Of a DNA stretch of 64,000 nt, positions 51,269-62,315 are shown piece by piece. Source of the stretch: Glacieibacterium arshaanense (lineage in GTDB: Bacteria; Pseudomonadota; Alphaproteobacteria; Sphingomonadales; Sphingomonadaceae); contig NZ_SIHO01000003.1 in the NCBI RefSeq assembly GCF_004681125.1, positions 88,121 to 152,120 of the forward strand, written 5' to 3'. The notes beneath the pieces were generated by a model. The model was not told the origin of the DNA, did not search any database, and worked only from the letters and a program-made list of their open reading frames with translations. The first letter of the stretch is position 1. Every line of letters starts with the position of its first letter. The translations under genes were made by a program, and so were the position numbers.

Positions 51269-51327
51269 ATTAATGTAGTCGGCGCACCACAACACAGCGC
51301 ATAGCCCTTAGCACCGACCAAATATAT

Positions 51328-51366
51328 GGGTGCAAGGCCCGAGGCCCTGCCCGCCGGAGGCACTGC
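51328..51366. repeat. dispersed palindromic element, copy 9 (inverted)
   Basis: Slightly irregular stem (GCAAGGCC with GGCCCTGC), facing copy 8 at 59 bases. Confidence 0.85.
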
Positions 51367-51398
51367 TACCTTGCAATTAAGCCCCAAAAACTTGACTT

Positions 51399-51430
51399 GA
51401 GCGCGCGTCTACCTAGGGTGCGCGCTCTTT
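51399..51430 (+). promoter_or_regulatory. hairpin in the thrS leader
   Basis: GAGCGCGC (51399-51406) pairs with GCGCGCTC (51420-51427), followed by TTT, 20 bases before the thrS ATG. It looks like a weak terminator and could attenuate thrS or end read-through; no leader peptide was found. Confidence 0.4.
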
Positions 51431-51449
51431 GCAGCTTTACAGGTTTATC

Positions 51450-53453
51450 ATGTCCACGATCCGCATCACGCTTCCCGATGGTTCCGCACGCGATGCCGCG
51501 CGCGGCACCACTGCGGGCGAGATCGCGGCATCGATCGGCGCGGGTCTGGCGAAGGCGGCGCTGGCGGCGAAAGTGAACGGGGAACTCGTCGATCTGTCGC
51601 GGGCCATCGAAGCCGATGCTGACGTAGCGCTGGTGACGGCGCGGGACGAGGCGCTGGCGCTCGAACTGGCGCGCCATGACTATGCGCATGTGCTGGCGGA
51701 AGCCGTGCAGACGCTGTTTCCCGGCACGCAGATCACGTTCGGGCCTTCGACGGATGATGGATTCTATTACGACTTCGCCCCCGTTGACCGGCCGTTTACC
51801 GAGGACGACCTGCCGCTGATCGAAGCCGAAATGCGCAAGATCATTGGCCGCGACGCACCGCTGGTGCGCGAGGAATGGTCGCGCGCGCAGCTGATCGCGC
51901 ATTTCAACGCCAAGGGTGAAAGCTTCAAGGCCGAGTGGGCGGGTGACTTGCCCGAGGGCGAAGTCCTGACGATCTACCGCGCCGGCACCGCGCCCGACGC
52001 CTGGCTCGACATGTGCCGCGGGCCGCATCTGCCGTCGACGGGCAAGCTCGACCCCAACGCCTTCAAGTTGACGCGCGTGTCGGGCGCCTATTGGCGCGGT
52101 GACCAGAACAACGCGATGCTCAGCCGCATCTATGGGACGGGCTGGCTCAACAAGAAGCAGCTCGACGCGCATCTGCTGCGGCTGGAGGAAGCCGCCAAGC
52201 GCGACCACCGCCGCATCGGCCAGGACATGGACCTGTTCCACCTGCAATCCGAAGCGCATGGCAGCGTGTTCTGGCACCCCAACGGCTTCATCCTGTGGCG
52301 CCAGCTGGAGGCGTACATGCGCCGCCGGCTCGACAAGGCCGGCTATGTCGAGGTCAAGACCCCGCAGCTGATGGATTCGAAGCAATGGGAAGCTTCGGGC
52401 CATTGGGGCAAATACCGCGAAAACATGTTCGTCGTGCCCGACGAAGTGCCGAATACCGAGGACGAAGGCCCGGTCGTGACGGGCAAGGGCGACATGATGG
52501 CGCTCAAGCCGATGAACTGCCCGGCGCATGTGCTGATCTTCCGCCAGGGCATCAAGAGCTACCGCGACCTGCCGATCCGCATGGCCGAGTTCGGCTGCTG
52601 CCACCGCAACGAGCCGCACGGCGCGCTGCATGGCATCATGCGCGTCCGCCAGTTCACGCAGGACGACGCGCACATCTTCTGCCGCGAAGACCAGATCGTC
52701 GACGAAGTCCGGCTGTTCTGCGAGCTGCTCGATTCGGTCTACAAGGACCTCGGGTTCGCCGATTACGCCATCAAGCTGGCGCTGCGCCCCGAAAAGCGCT
52801 TCGGCACCGAGGAAATGTGGGACCGCGCCGAAAACGATTTGCGCGAAGCCGTACGCGCCACGGGGCGCGCCACCGAAGCCTATGGCTGGGAAGAGCTGCC
52901 CGGCGAAGGTGCGTTCTATTCGCCCAAGCTGGAATTTCACCTGCGCGACGCCATCGGCCGGACGTGGCAGGTCGGCACCATCCAGCTCGACTATGTGCTG
53001 CCCGAACGCCTCGATGCCAGCTATGTCGGCGAGGACGGCGCGCGCCACCGCCCGGTGATGCTGCACCGCGCGATTCTCGGCACGTTCGAACGCTTCATCG
53101 GCATCCTGATCGAGCACCACGCCGGGCGCTTCCCGCTGTGGCTGGCGCCGCGCCAGGCCGTCGTCGCGACGATCGTGTCGGACGCCGACGACTATGCCGC
53201 CGAGGTTGTCGCAGCGTTGCAGGCCGCCGGCATCCGCGCCGAGGCCGACATCCGCAACGAGAAGATCAACTACAAGGTCCGCGAGCATAGCCTGGCGAAA
53301 GTGCCCTACATGCTCGTCGTCGGCCGCCGCGAGGCCGAGGAGCGCACCGTCGCGCTGCGGCCGCTGGGTGACGGCGCGCAGCAACAGGTGCTGCCGCTCG
53401 CCGAAGCCGTGGCGCTGCTGGCGAAGGACGCTGTGGCACCCGATTTGCGCTGA
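51450..53453 (+). CDS. thrS: threonyl-tRNA synthetase
   Basis: A 667-residue class II synthetase: N-terminal TGS domain ([16 protein letters not shown]), editing domain with HVLAEAV and [12 protein letters not shown], catalytic core with motif 2 [22 protein letters not shown] (in parts) and zinc ligands in MNCPAHVL and DDAHIFC, and a C-terminal anticodon-binding domain. It charges tRNA-Thr. Full length. Confidence 0.97.
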   Translation: MSTIRITLPDGSARDAARGTTAGEIAASIGAGLAKAALAAKVNGELVDLSRAIEADADVALVTARDEALALELARHDYAHVLAEAVQTLFPGTQITFGPSTDDGFYYDFAPVDRPFTEDDLPLIEAEMRKIIGRDAPLVREEWSRAQLIAHFNAKGESFKAEWAGDLPEGEVLTIYRAGTAPDAWLDMCRGPHLPSTGKLDPNAFKLTRVSGAYWRGDQNNAMLSRIYGTGWLNKKQLDAHLLRLEEAAKRDHRRIGQDMDLFHLQSEAHGSVFWHPNGFILWRQLEAYMRRRLDKAGYVEVKTPQLMDSKQWEASGHWGKYRENMFVVPDEVPNTEDEGPVVTGKGDMMALKPMNCPAHVLIFRQGIKSYRDLPIRMAEFGCCHRNEPHGALHGIMRVRQFTQDDAHIFCREDQIVDEVRLFCELLDSVYKDLGFADYAIKLALRPEKRFGTEEMWDRAENDLREAVRATGRATEAYGWEELPGEGAFYSPKLEFHLRDAIGRTWQVGTIQLDYVLPERLDASYVGEDGARHRPVMLHRAILGTFERFIGILIEHHAGRFPLWLAPRQAVVATIVSDADDYAAEVVAALQAAGIRAEADIRNEKINYKVREHSLAKVPYMLVVGRREAEERTVALRPLGDGAQQQVLPLAEAVALLAKDAVAPDLR

Positions 53454-53468
53454 TTTGCGCCGGTTCTG

Positions 53469-53496
53469 ACGCGCGCCCTTTCGCTGGCGCGCGTTT
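53469..53496 (+). terminator. hairpin after thrS
   Basis: ACGCGCGCC pairs perfectly with GGCGCGCGT around an 8-base loop, followed by TTC. It lies between thrS and infC. Confidence 0.6.
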
Positions 53497-53536
53497 CGGC
53501 TTACATTGACCAAGATACACATCAGGAGACGCCGTC

Positions 53537-54085
53537 ATACCACCGCCCCTTACCCGCCGCCCGCAGAACGCGCCTGTGCCGATGAACGGCCCGCGCTACG
53601 ACGAATTCATCACCGTGCCCAAGGTGCGCGTGATCGATCAGGACGGCGAGAATCTCGGAGTCCTGTACACCAAGGAAGCCATCGCGACCGCGCATGAAGT
53701 CGGGTTGAACCTCGTCGAAGTGTCGCCGGGCGCCGATCCGCCGGTGTGCAAGATCCTCGACGTCGGCAAGTTCAAATACGAAGCCCAGAAAAAGGCCGCC
53801 GCGGCGCGCAAGAACCAGAAGACGCAGGAGATCAAGGAGATCAAGATGCGTCCGAACATCGACGATCATGACTATGATACGAAGATGAAGGCGGTGCAGC
53901 GGTTCATCGAGGACGGCGACAAGGTCAAGCTGACTTTGCGCTTCCGCGGTCGCGAGCTGTCGCACGGCGAACTCGGGCTGCGGCTGCTGGAGCGCGTCCG
54001 TGATGACGCGATCGATTACGCCAAGGTTGAACAGCTGCCGAAGATGGAAGGTCGGCAGATGTTGATGGTGATTGCGCCCAAGTGA
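53537..54085 (+). CDS. infC: translation initiation factor IF-3, probable AUA start
   Basis: A 182-residue IF3. N domain with GPRYDEFITVPKVRVIDQDG and GLNLVEVSPGADPPVCKILD, linker with KNQKTQEIKEIKMRPNI, C domain ending MEGRQMLMVIAPK. Homology to related IF3 proteins (TRRP...NGPRY) begins before the first ATG/GTG, in frame back to ATA at 53537, which has AGGAGA seven bases upstream. A non-AUG start is the usual device by which IF3 represses its own translation. A conventional start (GTG 53576) would remove 13 residues. Confidence 0.92.
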   Translation: MPPPLTRRPQNAPVPMNGPRYDEFITVPKVRVIDQDGENLGVLYTKEAIATAHEVGLNLVEVSPGADPPVCKILDVGKFKYEAQKKAAAARKNQKTQEIKEIKMRPNIDDHDYDTKMKAVQRFIEDGDKVKLTLRFRGRELSHGELGLRLLERVRDDAIDYAKVEQLPKMEGRQMLMVIAPK

Positions 54086-54095
54086 AGCGCGGCCA

Positions 54096-54137
54096 GCGCT
54101 AAGGTAAAATTTGCTCTTGCGGATTTTGCCTTAGCGC
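54096..54137 (+). terminator. 15-bp hairpin after infC
   Basis: GCGCTAAGGTAAAAT pairs with ATTTTGCCTTAGCGC (one T-G pair) around a 12-base loop, 10 bases after the infC stop. There is no long T run; the AT-rich inner part may serve. Confidence 0.5.
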
Positions 54138-54256
54138 GCGGACTCGCGCAAACCCGGCCGGCGGGGCGGACGGCAATCCCGCCCGAACCCGTCCGACGCG
54201 CGGGCTTTGCCCGCGCCCCTACCTTCCGCATTGCGCCCCCTGCCGTCCGCAGAGAC

Positions 54257-54475
54257 TCACCCCCCGACCTTGCCGGACCCCGCCGCATCCCCCGGCACGG
54301 CAGCCTCGCCCCCAACCCCCGGATCATTCGGCACCCCGGGCTCACCCTCGTGCACCCGTCCACCAACCTTCCCGTCATCCGCGCCCTGCGCCGGCGGTCG
54401 CCCGGTCTTGAGCGCCTCGGCCGCTGCGGGTGGCACCGGATGCAATCCCGCCGCCGTATTGTCGCGGGCGCTCAC
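54257..54475 (-). CDS. small glycine/proline-rich protein, unknown
   Basis: A 72-residue low-complexity product with no membrane segment. Start GTG overlaps the stop of the next upstream gene as GTGA, the main reason for accepting it. Unrecognised. Confidence 0.35.
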   Translation of the reverse strand: MSARDNTAAGLHPVPPAAAEALKTGRPPAQGADDGKVGGRVHEGEPGVPNDPGVGGEAAVPGDAAGSGKVGG

Positions 54476-54684
54476 TCCACGCCCTCGCCGCGCGACGGCG
54501 CCACCTTCACCGCATCGGGCGCGCTGTCGCTGTCGTCGCTCGGCACCGGCACTGGATCATCGACCGGCGTGAACGGCATCGGGTCCGAAACGCCGGGCGC
54601 GTCGGTGGCAGGGTCCTGAACCGGCGCATCGGGTGCCGGATCCGGCGTGGGTTCAGGCAGCGGCGGTGTCGAAGCAGCAGTCAT
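54472..54684 (-). CDS. small acidic proline-rich protein, unknown
   Basis: A 70-residue product rich in Pro, Asp and Ala (PEPTPDPAPDAPVQDP), probably disordered. The second of two adjacent ATGs is six bases from AGGAG, a good ribosome site. It is coupled to the following gene by GTGA. Unrecognised. Confidence 0.45.
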   Translation of the reverse strand: MTAASTPPLPEPTPDPAPDAPVQDPATDAPGVSDPMPFTPVDDPVPVPSDDSDSAPDAVKVAPSRGEGVE

Positions 54685-54845
54685 CATCGTCTCCTGTCAG
54701 CGTGTCATCACGCGGCAAATGCCGGTCCGCTTAATACCAACCACCGCCCCGCATGTTCCAATCCACCCGCAGCCCAATCTGTGCTTCACCCCACCGCCGC
54801 GACGCTGCTAAGGACATGCCAAGTTCAGCCTGGGGAGGCCCCGCC

Positions 54846-56807
<1,962 letters not shown>

Positions 56808-56861
56808 CGGGAACCGCGACCGGCATCGCGGCGTTGTGCCTGCACAACTTCGGAGAATGCC

Positions 56862-56969
56862 ATGACCGACAAACCTGCGCCCAAACCCATTGTCGCCGAC
56901 GCCGATGTCGAGCGCGTCAAGCGGGAGATTGAGGCGGATAAGGCAAAGGCGGCCAAGAAGACGAAGTGA
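56862..56969 (+). CDS. 35-residue lysine-rich small protein
   Basis: MTDKPAPKPIVADADVERVK begins a 35-residue product that ends in an Ala/Lys helix (ADKAKAAKKTK). A CGGAGA site lies six bases before the ATG, 54 bases after acsA. The strong ribosome site and helix suggest a real microprotein. Function unknown. Confidence 0.5.
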   Translation: MTDKPAPKPIVADADVERVKREIEADKAKAAKKTK

Positions 56970-56971
56970 AA

Positions 56972-57005
56972 GGGCCTCCGGCGGGCAGGCCTGAGGCCTG
57001 CACCC
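56972..57005. repeat. dispersed palindromic element, copy 10
   Basis: Core GCCT/AGGC, just after the microprotein stop. It faces copy 11 at 61 bases. Confidence 0.9.
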
Positions 57006-57066
57006 GATAGTTTAGGGAAGTGCCGACACAACCGACGCCGCGATTGATGCATGCGCGCAAATTACT

Positions 57067-57103
57067 GGGTACAGGGACAAGTCCCTGCCCGCCGGAGGCT
57101 CTT
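57067..57103. repeat. dispersed palindromic element, copy 11 (inverted)
   Basis: Core GGAC/GTCC, same as copy 3. Its end overlaps the ubiB stop codon. Confidence 0.9.
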
Positions 57104-58643
57104 AAATCAGCCAGCCAACAACGACACCCACCGCCAGCGCCAGCGACCCCACCGCCACCAGCGGCCAGCGGCTCGGCGCATCGGGCAGTGGCGGCAGTGG
57201 CGGTTGCGGCGGCGCGGCGCCTTCGACGGGCACGCGGTCGGCGAGCTGGCGCAGGATGCGCGGCAGCTGGCGCAGGCCGCGCCAGTTGAGCACGAGGCTG
57301 TCGGCGAGGCGCGCTTCGGGGCTGAGCTCGTCGCGCATCCAGGCGGCGACATAGGGCTCGGCGGCGTTCCACATGTTGAGGTCAGGGTCCAGCGACAGCG
57401 CGACGCCTTCGACCATCACCATGGTTTTCTGCAGCAGCAACAGGTGCGGTTGCACCGCCATGTCGAAGGCGCGGGTGATGGCGAACAGTCCGTCGAGCAG
57501 GTTGGCGATCGAAATGTCGCGCGTCGCCAGCCCGCGGATGGGTTCGCCGACGGCGCGCAGCGCGGTGGCGAACTCACCGATATCGTGGTGCGCGGGCACA
57601 TAGCCGGCTTCGAAATGGATTTCGGCGACGCGGCGGTAGTTGCCCGTCAACAGCCCGTAGATGATTTCCGCCAGATAGACGCGGGCGCGGCGGTCGAGGC
57701 GCCCCATGATACCGAAATCGATCACGCCGATGCGCGGGTGCTCGGTGCCGTTGCCGGGGGGAATGACGAACAGATTGCCCTGGTGCATGTCGGCGTGGAA
57801 GAAGCCTTCGCCGATGGCCTGGCGCAGGAAGCTGCGCACCAGCGTCGCGGCAATCGCGGCGCGGTCGAGGCCGAGCGCATCGACGGCGGCGCGGTCGGAC
57901 ATCTTGACGCCGCCGATCCAGTCGATGACCAGCACGCGGCGCGTCGTCAGCGCCCAGTCGACATCGGGCACGAGGAAGTCGGGCTCGGCGATCATCGCCG
58001 CCTTCAGTTCGGAGGCGGATGCGGCCTCGCGGCGCAAGTCGAGCTCGGCGAAGGTCCAGGCCTTGAAGCTGGCGATGACGGCGCGCGGGCGCAGCCGGGC
58101 GAACTCGCCGCCTAGTGTTTCGGCGTGCGCGGCAGCCCATTCATAGGTTTCGATCGACTGCGCCATTTCGGCTTCGATGCCGGGGCGCAGCACCTTGATG
58201 GCGACGTCGCGGCCGTCGTGGGTGCGGCCGCGATGCACCTGCGCGATCGATGCGGCACCGACGGCGACAGGGTCGATGTGCGCGAAATGCTGCGACCACG
58301 GCCCTTCATAGGCGATGGTCAGTGCGGCCTCGACATCGGCAAACGGCAGCGGCGGCAGTGCGTCCTGAAGGCGCGCGAGGTCGTGCGCGGCTTCGGGCCC
58401 GACGAGGTCGGGGCGGGTGGCGAGCGCCTGGCCGAGCTTGATCGCGGCGGGGCCGATGGCTTCGAACGCTTCGGCGTAGCGCGGGACGGCAGGCGTGTTG
58501 ACGCCGATGCGGGCAATGCGCGCGAGGCGGCGGATGCCGGCGGGTGCGTTGGTGTCAGCCTCGATACCGCGCAGCGCACCGTGGCGCGCGAGCGTGCGGC
58601 CCCAGCGCAGCAGGCGCCATGTGTGCGTAACGCTGCTGGTCAA
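57102..58643 (-). CDS. ubiB: UbiB family protein kinase-like ubiquinone biosynthesis factor
   Basis: A 513-residue ADCK/ABC1 protein: the KxGQ motif AIKLGQALATRPDL, ARLQDALPPLPF, the alanine-rich nucleotide loop VGAASIAQVHRG, invariant lysine in VAIKVLRPG, DMHQGNLFVI as catalytic loop, IDFGIMGRL as metal motif, and two C-terminal membrane helices. It supports ubiquinone synthesis, perhaps by extracting lipid precursors. The start is TTG. It follows ubiE by 7 bases. Confidence 0.93.
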   Translation of the reverse strand: MTSSVTHTWRLLRWGRTLARHGALRGIEADTNAPAGIRRLARIARIGVNTPAVPRYAEAFEAIGPAAIKLGQALATRPDLVGPEAAHDLARLQDALPPLPFADVEAALTIAYEGPWSQHFAHIDPVAVGAASIAQVHRGRTHDGRDVAIKVLRPGIEAEMAQSIETYEWAAAHAETLGGEFARLRPRAVIASFKAWTFAELDLRREAASASELKAAMIAEPDFLVPDVDWALTTRRVLVIDWIGGVKMSDRAAVDALGLDRAAIAATLVRSFLRQAIGEGFFHADMHQGNLFVIPPGNGTEHPRIGVIDFGIMGRLDRRARVYLAEIIYGLLTGNYRRVAEIHFEAGYVPAHHDIGEFATALRAVGEPIRGLATRDISIANLLDGLFAITRAFDMAVQPHLLLLQKTMVMVEGVALSLDPDLNMWNAAEPYVAAWMRDELSPEARLADSLVLNWRGLRQLPRILRQLADRVPVEGAAPPQPPLPPLPDAPSRWPLVAVGSLALAVGVVVGWLI

Positions 58644-58650
58644 GGTTGGC

Positions 58651-59382
58651 TCAGACCTTCCAGCCGCTGTGGATGGCGACCAGTCCGCCGAGAATCGGCC
58701 GCACCGATACCCGCGAGAAGCCGGCGGCGGTGATCATCTTGGCGAATTCGGGCATCGGCGGGAAGCGCCGGATGCTTTCGACGAGGTAGCGATAGGCCTC
58801 CTCGTCGCGCGCCACCAGCTTGCCGATCTTGGGCACGACCTTGTGCGAATAGGCGTCGTAGATCTGCCCGAACCCCGGCCATTCAGTGGTCGAAAATTCG
58901 AGGCAGAAGAACCGCCCACCATAGCGCAGCACGCGGTGCGCTTCGCGGAGTGCGGCGGGAATATCGGTGACGTTGCGGATGCCGAAGGCGATTGTGTAGG
59001 CGTCGAAATGCGCGTCGGGGAAGTCGAGCTTTTCGGCATTCTGTTCGCGCCAGACGAGGTCGGTCAGCCCGCGCTTGGCGGCGCGCTCGATGCCGACGTC
59101 GAGCATCGCCGGGTTGATATCGGCCACCGTGACCTGCGCGCCCTTTTCGGCCATGCGGAACGCGATGTCGCCGGTGCCGCCGGCCATGTCGAGGATCTGC
59201 TCGCCCGCGCGCGGGCGCAGCATGCTGACAAAGGCGTCCTTCCAGCTGCGGTGCAGCCCGCCCGACATCAGGTCGTTCATGATGTCGTAGCGGGCGGCAA
59301 CGCGCGCGAACACGCTGCCGACGCGCCGGGTCTTTTCCTCGGGGGCGACTTGCTGGAAGCCGTAGCTGACTGTCTCGCTCAT
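58651..59382 (-). CDS. ubiE: ubiquinone/menaquinone methyltransferase UbiE
   Basis: A 243-residue C-methyltransferase with the family signatures [32 protein letters not shown] and [11 protein letters not shown], and the terminal [22 protein letters not shown] end (here [10 protein letters not shown]). It methylates the quinone ring. It is followed by ubiB, the common pairing in alphaproteobacteria. Confidence 0.96.
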   Translation of the reverse strand: MSETVSYGFQQVAPEEKTRRVGSVFARVAARYDIMNDLMSGGLHRSWKDAFVSMLRPRAGEQILDMAGGTGDIAFRMAEKGAQVTVADINPAMLDVGIERAAKRGLTDLVWREQNAEKLDFPDAHFDAYTIAFGIRNVTDIPAALREAHRVLRYGGRFFCLEFSTTEWPGFGQIYDAYSHKVVPKIGKLVARDEEAYRYLVESIRRFPPMPEFAKMITAAGFSRVSVRPILGGLVAIHSGWKV

Positions 59383-59444
59383 CGCGCTGCTCTAGCCGAG
59401 TCAGCCCCTGCGGGCAAACCGTGCGGTTGCCGCAGCCGCTGCCG

Positions 59445-59837
59445 TTACTTCAGCGTGGCGAGATAGGCGATCAGATTGGCGCGCTTCTGCGGATCGGGCA
59501 TGCCGGCATAGGTCATCTTGGTGCCGGGGATCATCTTGCGCGGGTTGGCAAGATAGGTGAACAGATTGTCCGGGGTCCACTTGATCTTGCTGGCCAGGTT
59601 CGCAGCCGAGTAGGTGTAGCCCTTGACGCTACCCGATGGGCGGCCCACGACGCCGAACAGCGACGGGCCAATCATGTTCTTGCCGGCCTCTCCCGAGTGG
59701 CAGGTCTTGCATGTCGTGAACAGCTTGGCGCCGGCGGCCGCATCGCCTTTGTATGCCGAAAGCGGTTGCGCCGGGGCCTGTGCCAGCGCCGGTGCGGCAA
59801 TCAGCGTTGCCAGTACAGCGATCGTCAGTTTGCTCAT
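59445..59837 (-). CDS. class I cytochrome c, periplasmic
   Basis: A 130-residue protein: signal peptide to residue 20 (APALAQ), haem motif C43-K-T-C46-H47, the GPSLFGVVGR loop, and a methionine-bearing GTKMTYAGM segment as sixth ligand. It resembles mono-haem cytochrome c of the c2/c550 type used in respiration. Its maturation needs the ccm genes at 28857-34984. Confidence 0.92.
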   Translation of the reverse strand: MSKLTIAVLATLIAAPALAQAPAQPLSAYKGDAAAGAKLFTTCKTCHSGEAGKNMIGPSLFGVVGRPSGSVKGYTYSAANLASKIKWTPDNLFTYLANPRKMIPGTKMTYAGMPDPQKRANLIAYLATLK

Positions 59838-59892
59838 AACATTTTCTCCTTATGCAACACCCCAAGGGCTCTTGCCTTACACGATTTCAAGC

Positions 59893-61188
59893 CTAGGGCA
59901 ACGGTGCTGCCAATGTCGCAGGCAGTGCCGCCGGCCGCGGACCGCCGGTCGCCCAGTCTAGCAATTCGGCGCTGTGCACCAACGCCAGCGTGTCGCCCGC
60001 GAGTTGCGTCAGGCAGCCGATGTTGCCGCTGGCGACGATGGTCGCGCCGGTGGCGTTGAGCGTCGCCAGCTTGCGATCGCGTAGCGCACCGGCGAGCTCG
60101 CTCTGCAGGATGTTGTAGGTGCCCGCCGAGCCGCAGCACAGATGCGCATCGGCGGGTTGCAGGACATCGAAGCCGGCGGCGACCAGCAGCGCGCGCGGCG
60201 CATCGACGCGCTGGCCGTGCTGCAGCGAACATGCGGCGTGATAGGCGATGCGCAGGCCCTGACCGTTGACGCTGGCGGGCAAGCCGGCGTCGGCGACGAC
60301 TTCGCTCCAGTCCTTCGACAGTGCGGCGATGCGGGCAGCGCGTGCCGCGTAATCGGGGTCATCGGCGAGCAATTTGCCATAGGCCTTGAGCTGCGACCCG
60401 CAGCCCGACGCGGTGACGATGATCGCTTCGTAGTCGTGCCGCTCAAGCGCCGCTTCCCAGCGTTCGACATTGGCGCGCGCCATGGCCTGCGCGGCGTGTT
60501 CCTGGCCGATGTGATGGACGAGCGCGCCGCAGCAGACATCGTCGGCATAGTCGACGCCGATGCCGATACGGTCGAGCAAGCGGATGGTGGCGGCCTGTAT
60601 CTGCGGTGCCAGCACCGGTTCGGCGCAGCCGCGCAGCATCAGCACGCGGCGTTTATGCTGCGTGGCGGATGCGGGTTCGGACTTCGGCAATTGACGCGGT
60701 GCCAACGCCAGCATTGCCGCCAGCGGCCTGAACGCACTGCTGCGGGCCAACATCGGCTGGACCAGTCTACCCAGCGGTGCCAGTGCTAGTGCGGCGCGGA
60801 AGCGGTCGCGGTGCGGCAGTACCGCGCCGAGCATCCAGCGCGTCAGCCGGTCGTGCCACGGGCGCTGGTAGTTTTCGGCAATATAGGCGCGGCCATGGTC
60901 GATGAGCTGCGCGTAATCGACGCCCGCCGGGCAGGTGGTAGTGCAGGCGAGGCACGACAGGCAGCGGTCGACATGGCGCACCGTGACTGCGTCGGGGGTG
61001 CCGCCGGCTTCGAGCATGTTCTGGATCAGCGCGATGCGCCCGCGCGGAGAATCACGCTCGTCGCCGAGCAGCACATAGGTCGGGCAGGTCGCGGTGCAGA
61101 AGCCGCAATGCACGCATTTGCGGATCGCCGATTCGGAGCGCTGGACCGCGGGCGCGGCGCGTTGCGCGTCAGTGAAATGCGTCTGCAT
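59893..61188 (-). CDS. glcF: glycolate oxidase iron-sulfur subunit GlcF
   Basis: A 431-residue protein with two 4Fe-4S motifs (CVHCGFCTATCP and CLSCLACTTTCPAG) and two C-terminal cysteine-rich CCG domains (DVCCGALVHH, HLCCGSAGTYN). It passes electrons from the flavin subunits to the membrane pool. Its start overlaps the glcE stop (TGATG). Confidence 0.94.
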   Translation of the reverse strand: MQTHFTDAQRAAPAVQRSESAIRKCVHCGFCTATCPTYVLLGDERDSPRGRIALIQNMLEAGGTPDAVTVRHVDRCLSCLACTTTCPAGVDYAQLIDHGRAYIAENYQRPWHDRLTRWMLGAVLPHRDRFRAALALAPLGRLVQPMLARSSAFRPLAAMLALAPRQLPKSEPASATQHKRRVLMLRGCAEPVLAPQIQAATIRLLDRIGIGVDYADDVCCGALVHHIGQEHAAQAMARANVERWEAALERHDYEAIIVTASGCGSQLKAYGKLLADDPDYAARAARIAALSKDWSEVVADAGLPASVNGQGLRIAYHAACSLQHGQRVDAPRALLVAAGFDVLQPADAHLCCGSAGTYNILQSELAGALRDRKLATLNATGATIVASGNIGCLTQLAGDTLALVHSAELLDWATGGPRPAALPATLAAPLP

Positions 61189-62315
61189 CAGTTGCCTGCC
61201 ATACGGTCGGTGAACACACCGTCGGGGTCGAATGCCGCGCGCACGCGCACCGAAAGTGCAGCGAGCGGTGCCGGTTGCGCCGCGAACATCGCACATGGCG
61301 CTGCGCCGGCACGGTCGCGCAGCAGCATCGCGCTGCCACCGGCGGCCTTTGCCAATGCGTGGATGTCGGGCGCCACCGCTGCACCATCGGCCGCGACCGA
61401 CAGCAGCACCAGCCCGCCCGCCCAGTCATAGCGCGCCTGCACGTCATGTTTTGCCGCCAGCGCCGCGACGGTCGCCGCTGCTGCCGTCGGCGGCACGGTC
61501 AGCCGCCACTGGCTGGCAGCATCGTCTTCAGCATCGGTCAGGGTGCGCCAAACCGCACGGCCTTCGTCGTCATCGAGGCGGCGCAAATTGCCGAAACCCG
61601 AAAGCGCGGCGTCGAGCAGTGTCGCGCGCGCCGCAACCGAGGGCGCAAAGCCCTCGAGCCGCAACAGCGTCGCGCCGCCCGGAATGTGCGCGGCACCCGA
61701 AACCTCGGCGGCAGTGCTGCACGCTCGGCACAGCGCGGCAACACCGCGCGCATCATCAAGCCCGTCGAGCGCCAGCGTCAGCACCGTCGCGGGTGCGGGC
61801 ATGACCTTGACCGTCACCGTCGTCAGCGCCGCAAGGCTGCCCCAGGAACCGGCAAGCAGTTTGGGCAGGTCGAAGCCGGTGACGTTCTTGACGACACGGC
61901 CGCCGGCGCGGAACCGGATGCCGCGGCCGTTGACGGCTTCGAAGCCGAGGAAATGGTCGCGCACCGCGCCCGCCACCAATCGGCGCGGCCCGGCGATATT
62001 GGCGGCAATGGCGCCGCCGAGCGTCGAGCCAGCGCGTGCTGCGGGTTCGAACGCCAGGTGCTGGCCGCGCGTCGCCAGCAGCGCCACCACGGTTTCCAGC
62101 CGCACCCCGGCCTCGGCGGTCAGCACCAGCTCGTCGGGCTCATATGCGATGATGCGGTCGAGCCCTGACAGGTCGAGCACTGCCGAATGTTCCTCGACCA
62201 GCCCGGTGCGGTGGCGCGTGTCGCCGCCACGGATGCGCAGCTTGGTGCCAAGCGCGCGCACGTCGCGCACCATGTCGGCGATTTCCTCGACACTGGTGGG
62301 AGCGAGGCGCGTCAT
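61188..62315 (-). CDS. glcE: glycolate oxidase subunit GlcE (FAD-binding)
   Basis: A 375-residue protein with the FAD_binding_4 layout: KLRIRGGDTRH, EAGVRLETV, and AARAGSTLGGAIAANIAGPRR (short form GSTLGGAIAAN). It pairs with GlcD. The start overlaps the glcD stop by one base. The open frame upstream lies over glcD and is not real. Confidence 0.93.
   Translation of the reverse strand: MTRLAPTSVEEIADMVRDVRALGTKLRIRGGDTRHRTGLVEEHSAVLDLSGLDRIIAYEPDELVLTAEAGVRLETVVALLATRGQHLAFEPAARAGSTLGGAIAANIAGPRRLVAGAVRDHFLGFEAVNGRGIRFRAGGRVVKNVTGFDLPKLLAGSWGSLAALTTVTVKVMPAPATVLTLALDGLDDARGVAALCRACSTAAEVSGAAHIPGGATLLRLEGFAPSVAARATLLDAALSGFGNLRRLDDDEGRAVWRTLTDAEDDAASQWRLTVPPTAAAATVAALAAKHDVQARYDWAGGLVLLSVAADGAAVAPDIHALAKAAGGSAMLLRDRAGAAPCAMFAAQPAPLAALSVRVRAAFDPDGVFTDRMAGN

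Noticed and set aside
51399..51430. T-box or riboswitch before thrS
   Set aside because: There is only one short stem and no T-box sequence; T-boxes are not expected in proteobacteria.
51366..53522. Open frame of 718 codons on the minus strand opposite thrS
   Set aside because: The plus strand encodes full-length ThrS. The antisense frame is arginine-, histidine- and glutamine-rich with no domain motif, a usual result of high G+C third positions.
54199..54217. GCGCGGGC-TTT-GCCCGCGC hairpin as another dispersed palindrome
   Set aside because: It lacks the CTCCGGC head and CTGCACCC tail of that family; it is probably a plain stop for the minus-strand small genes.
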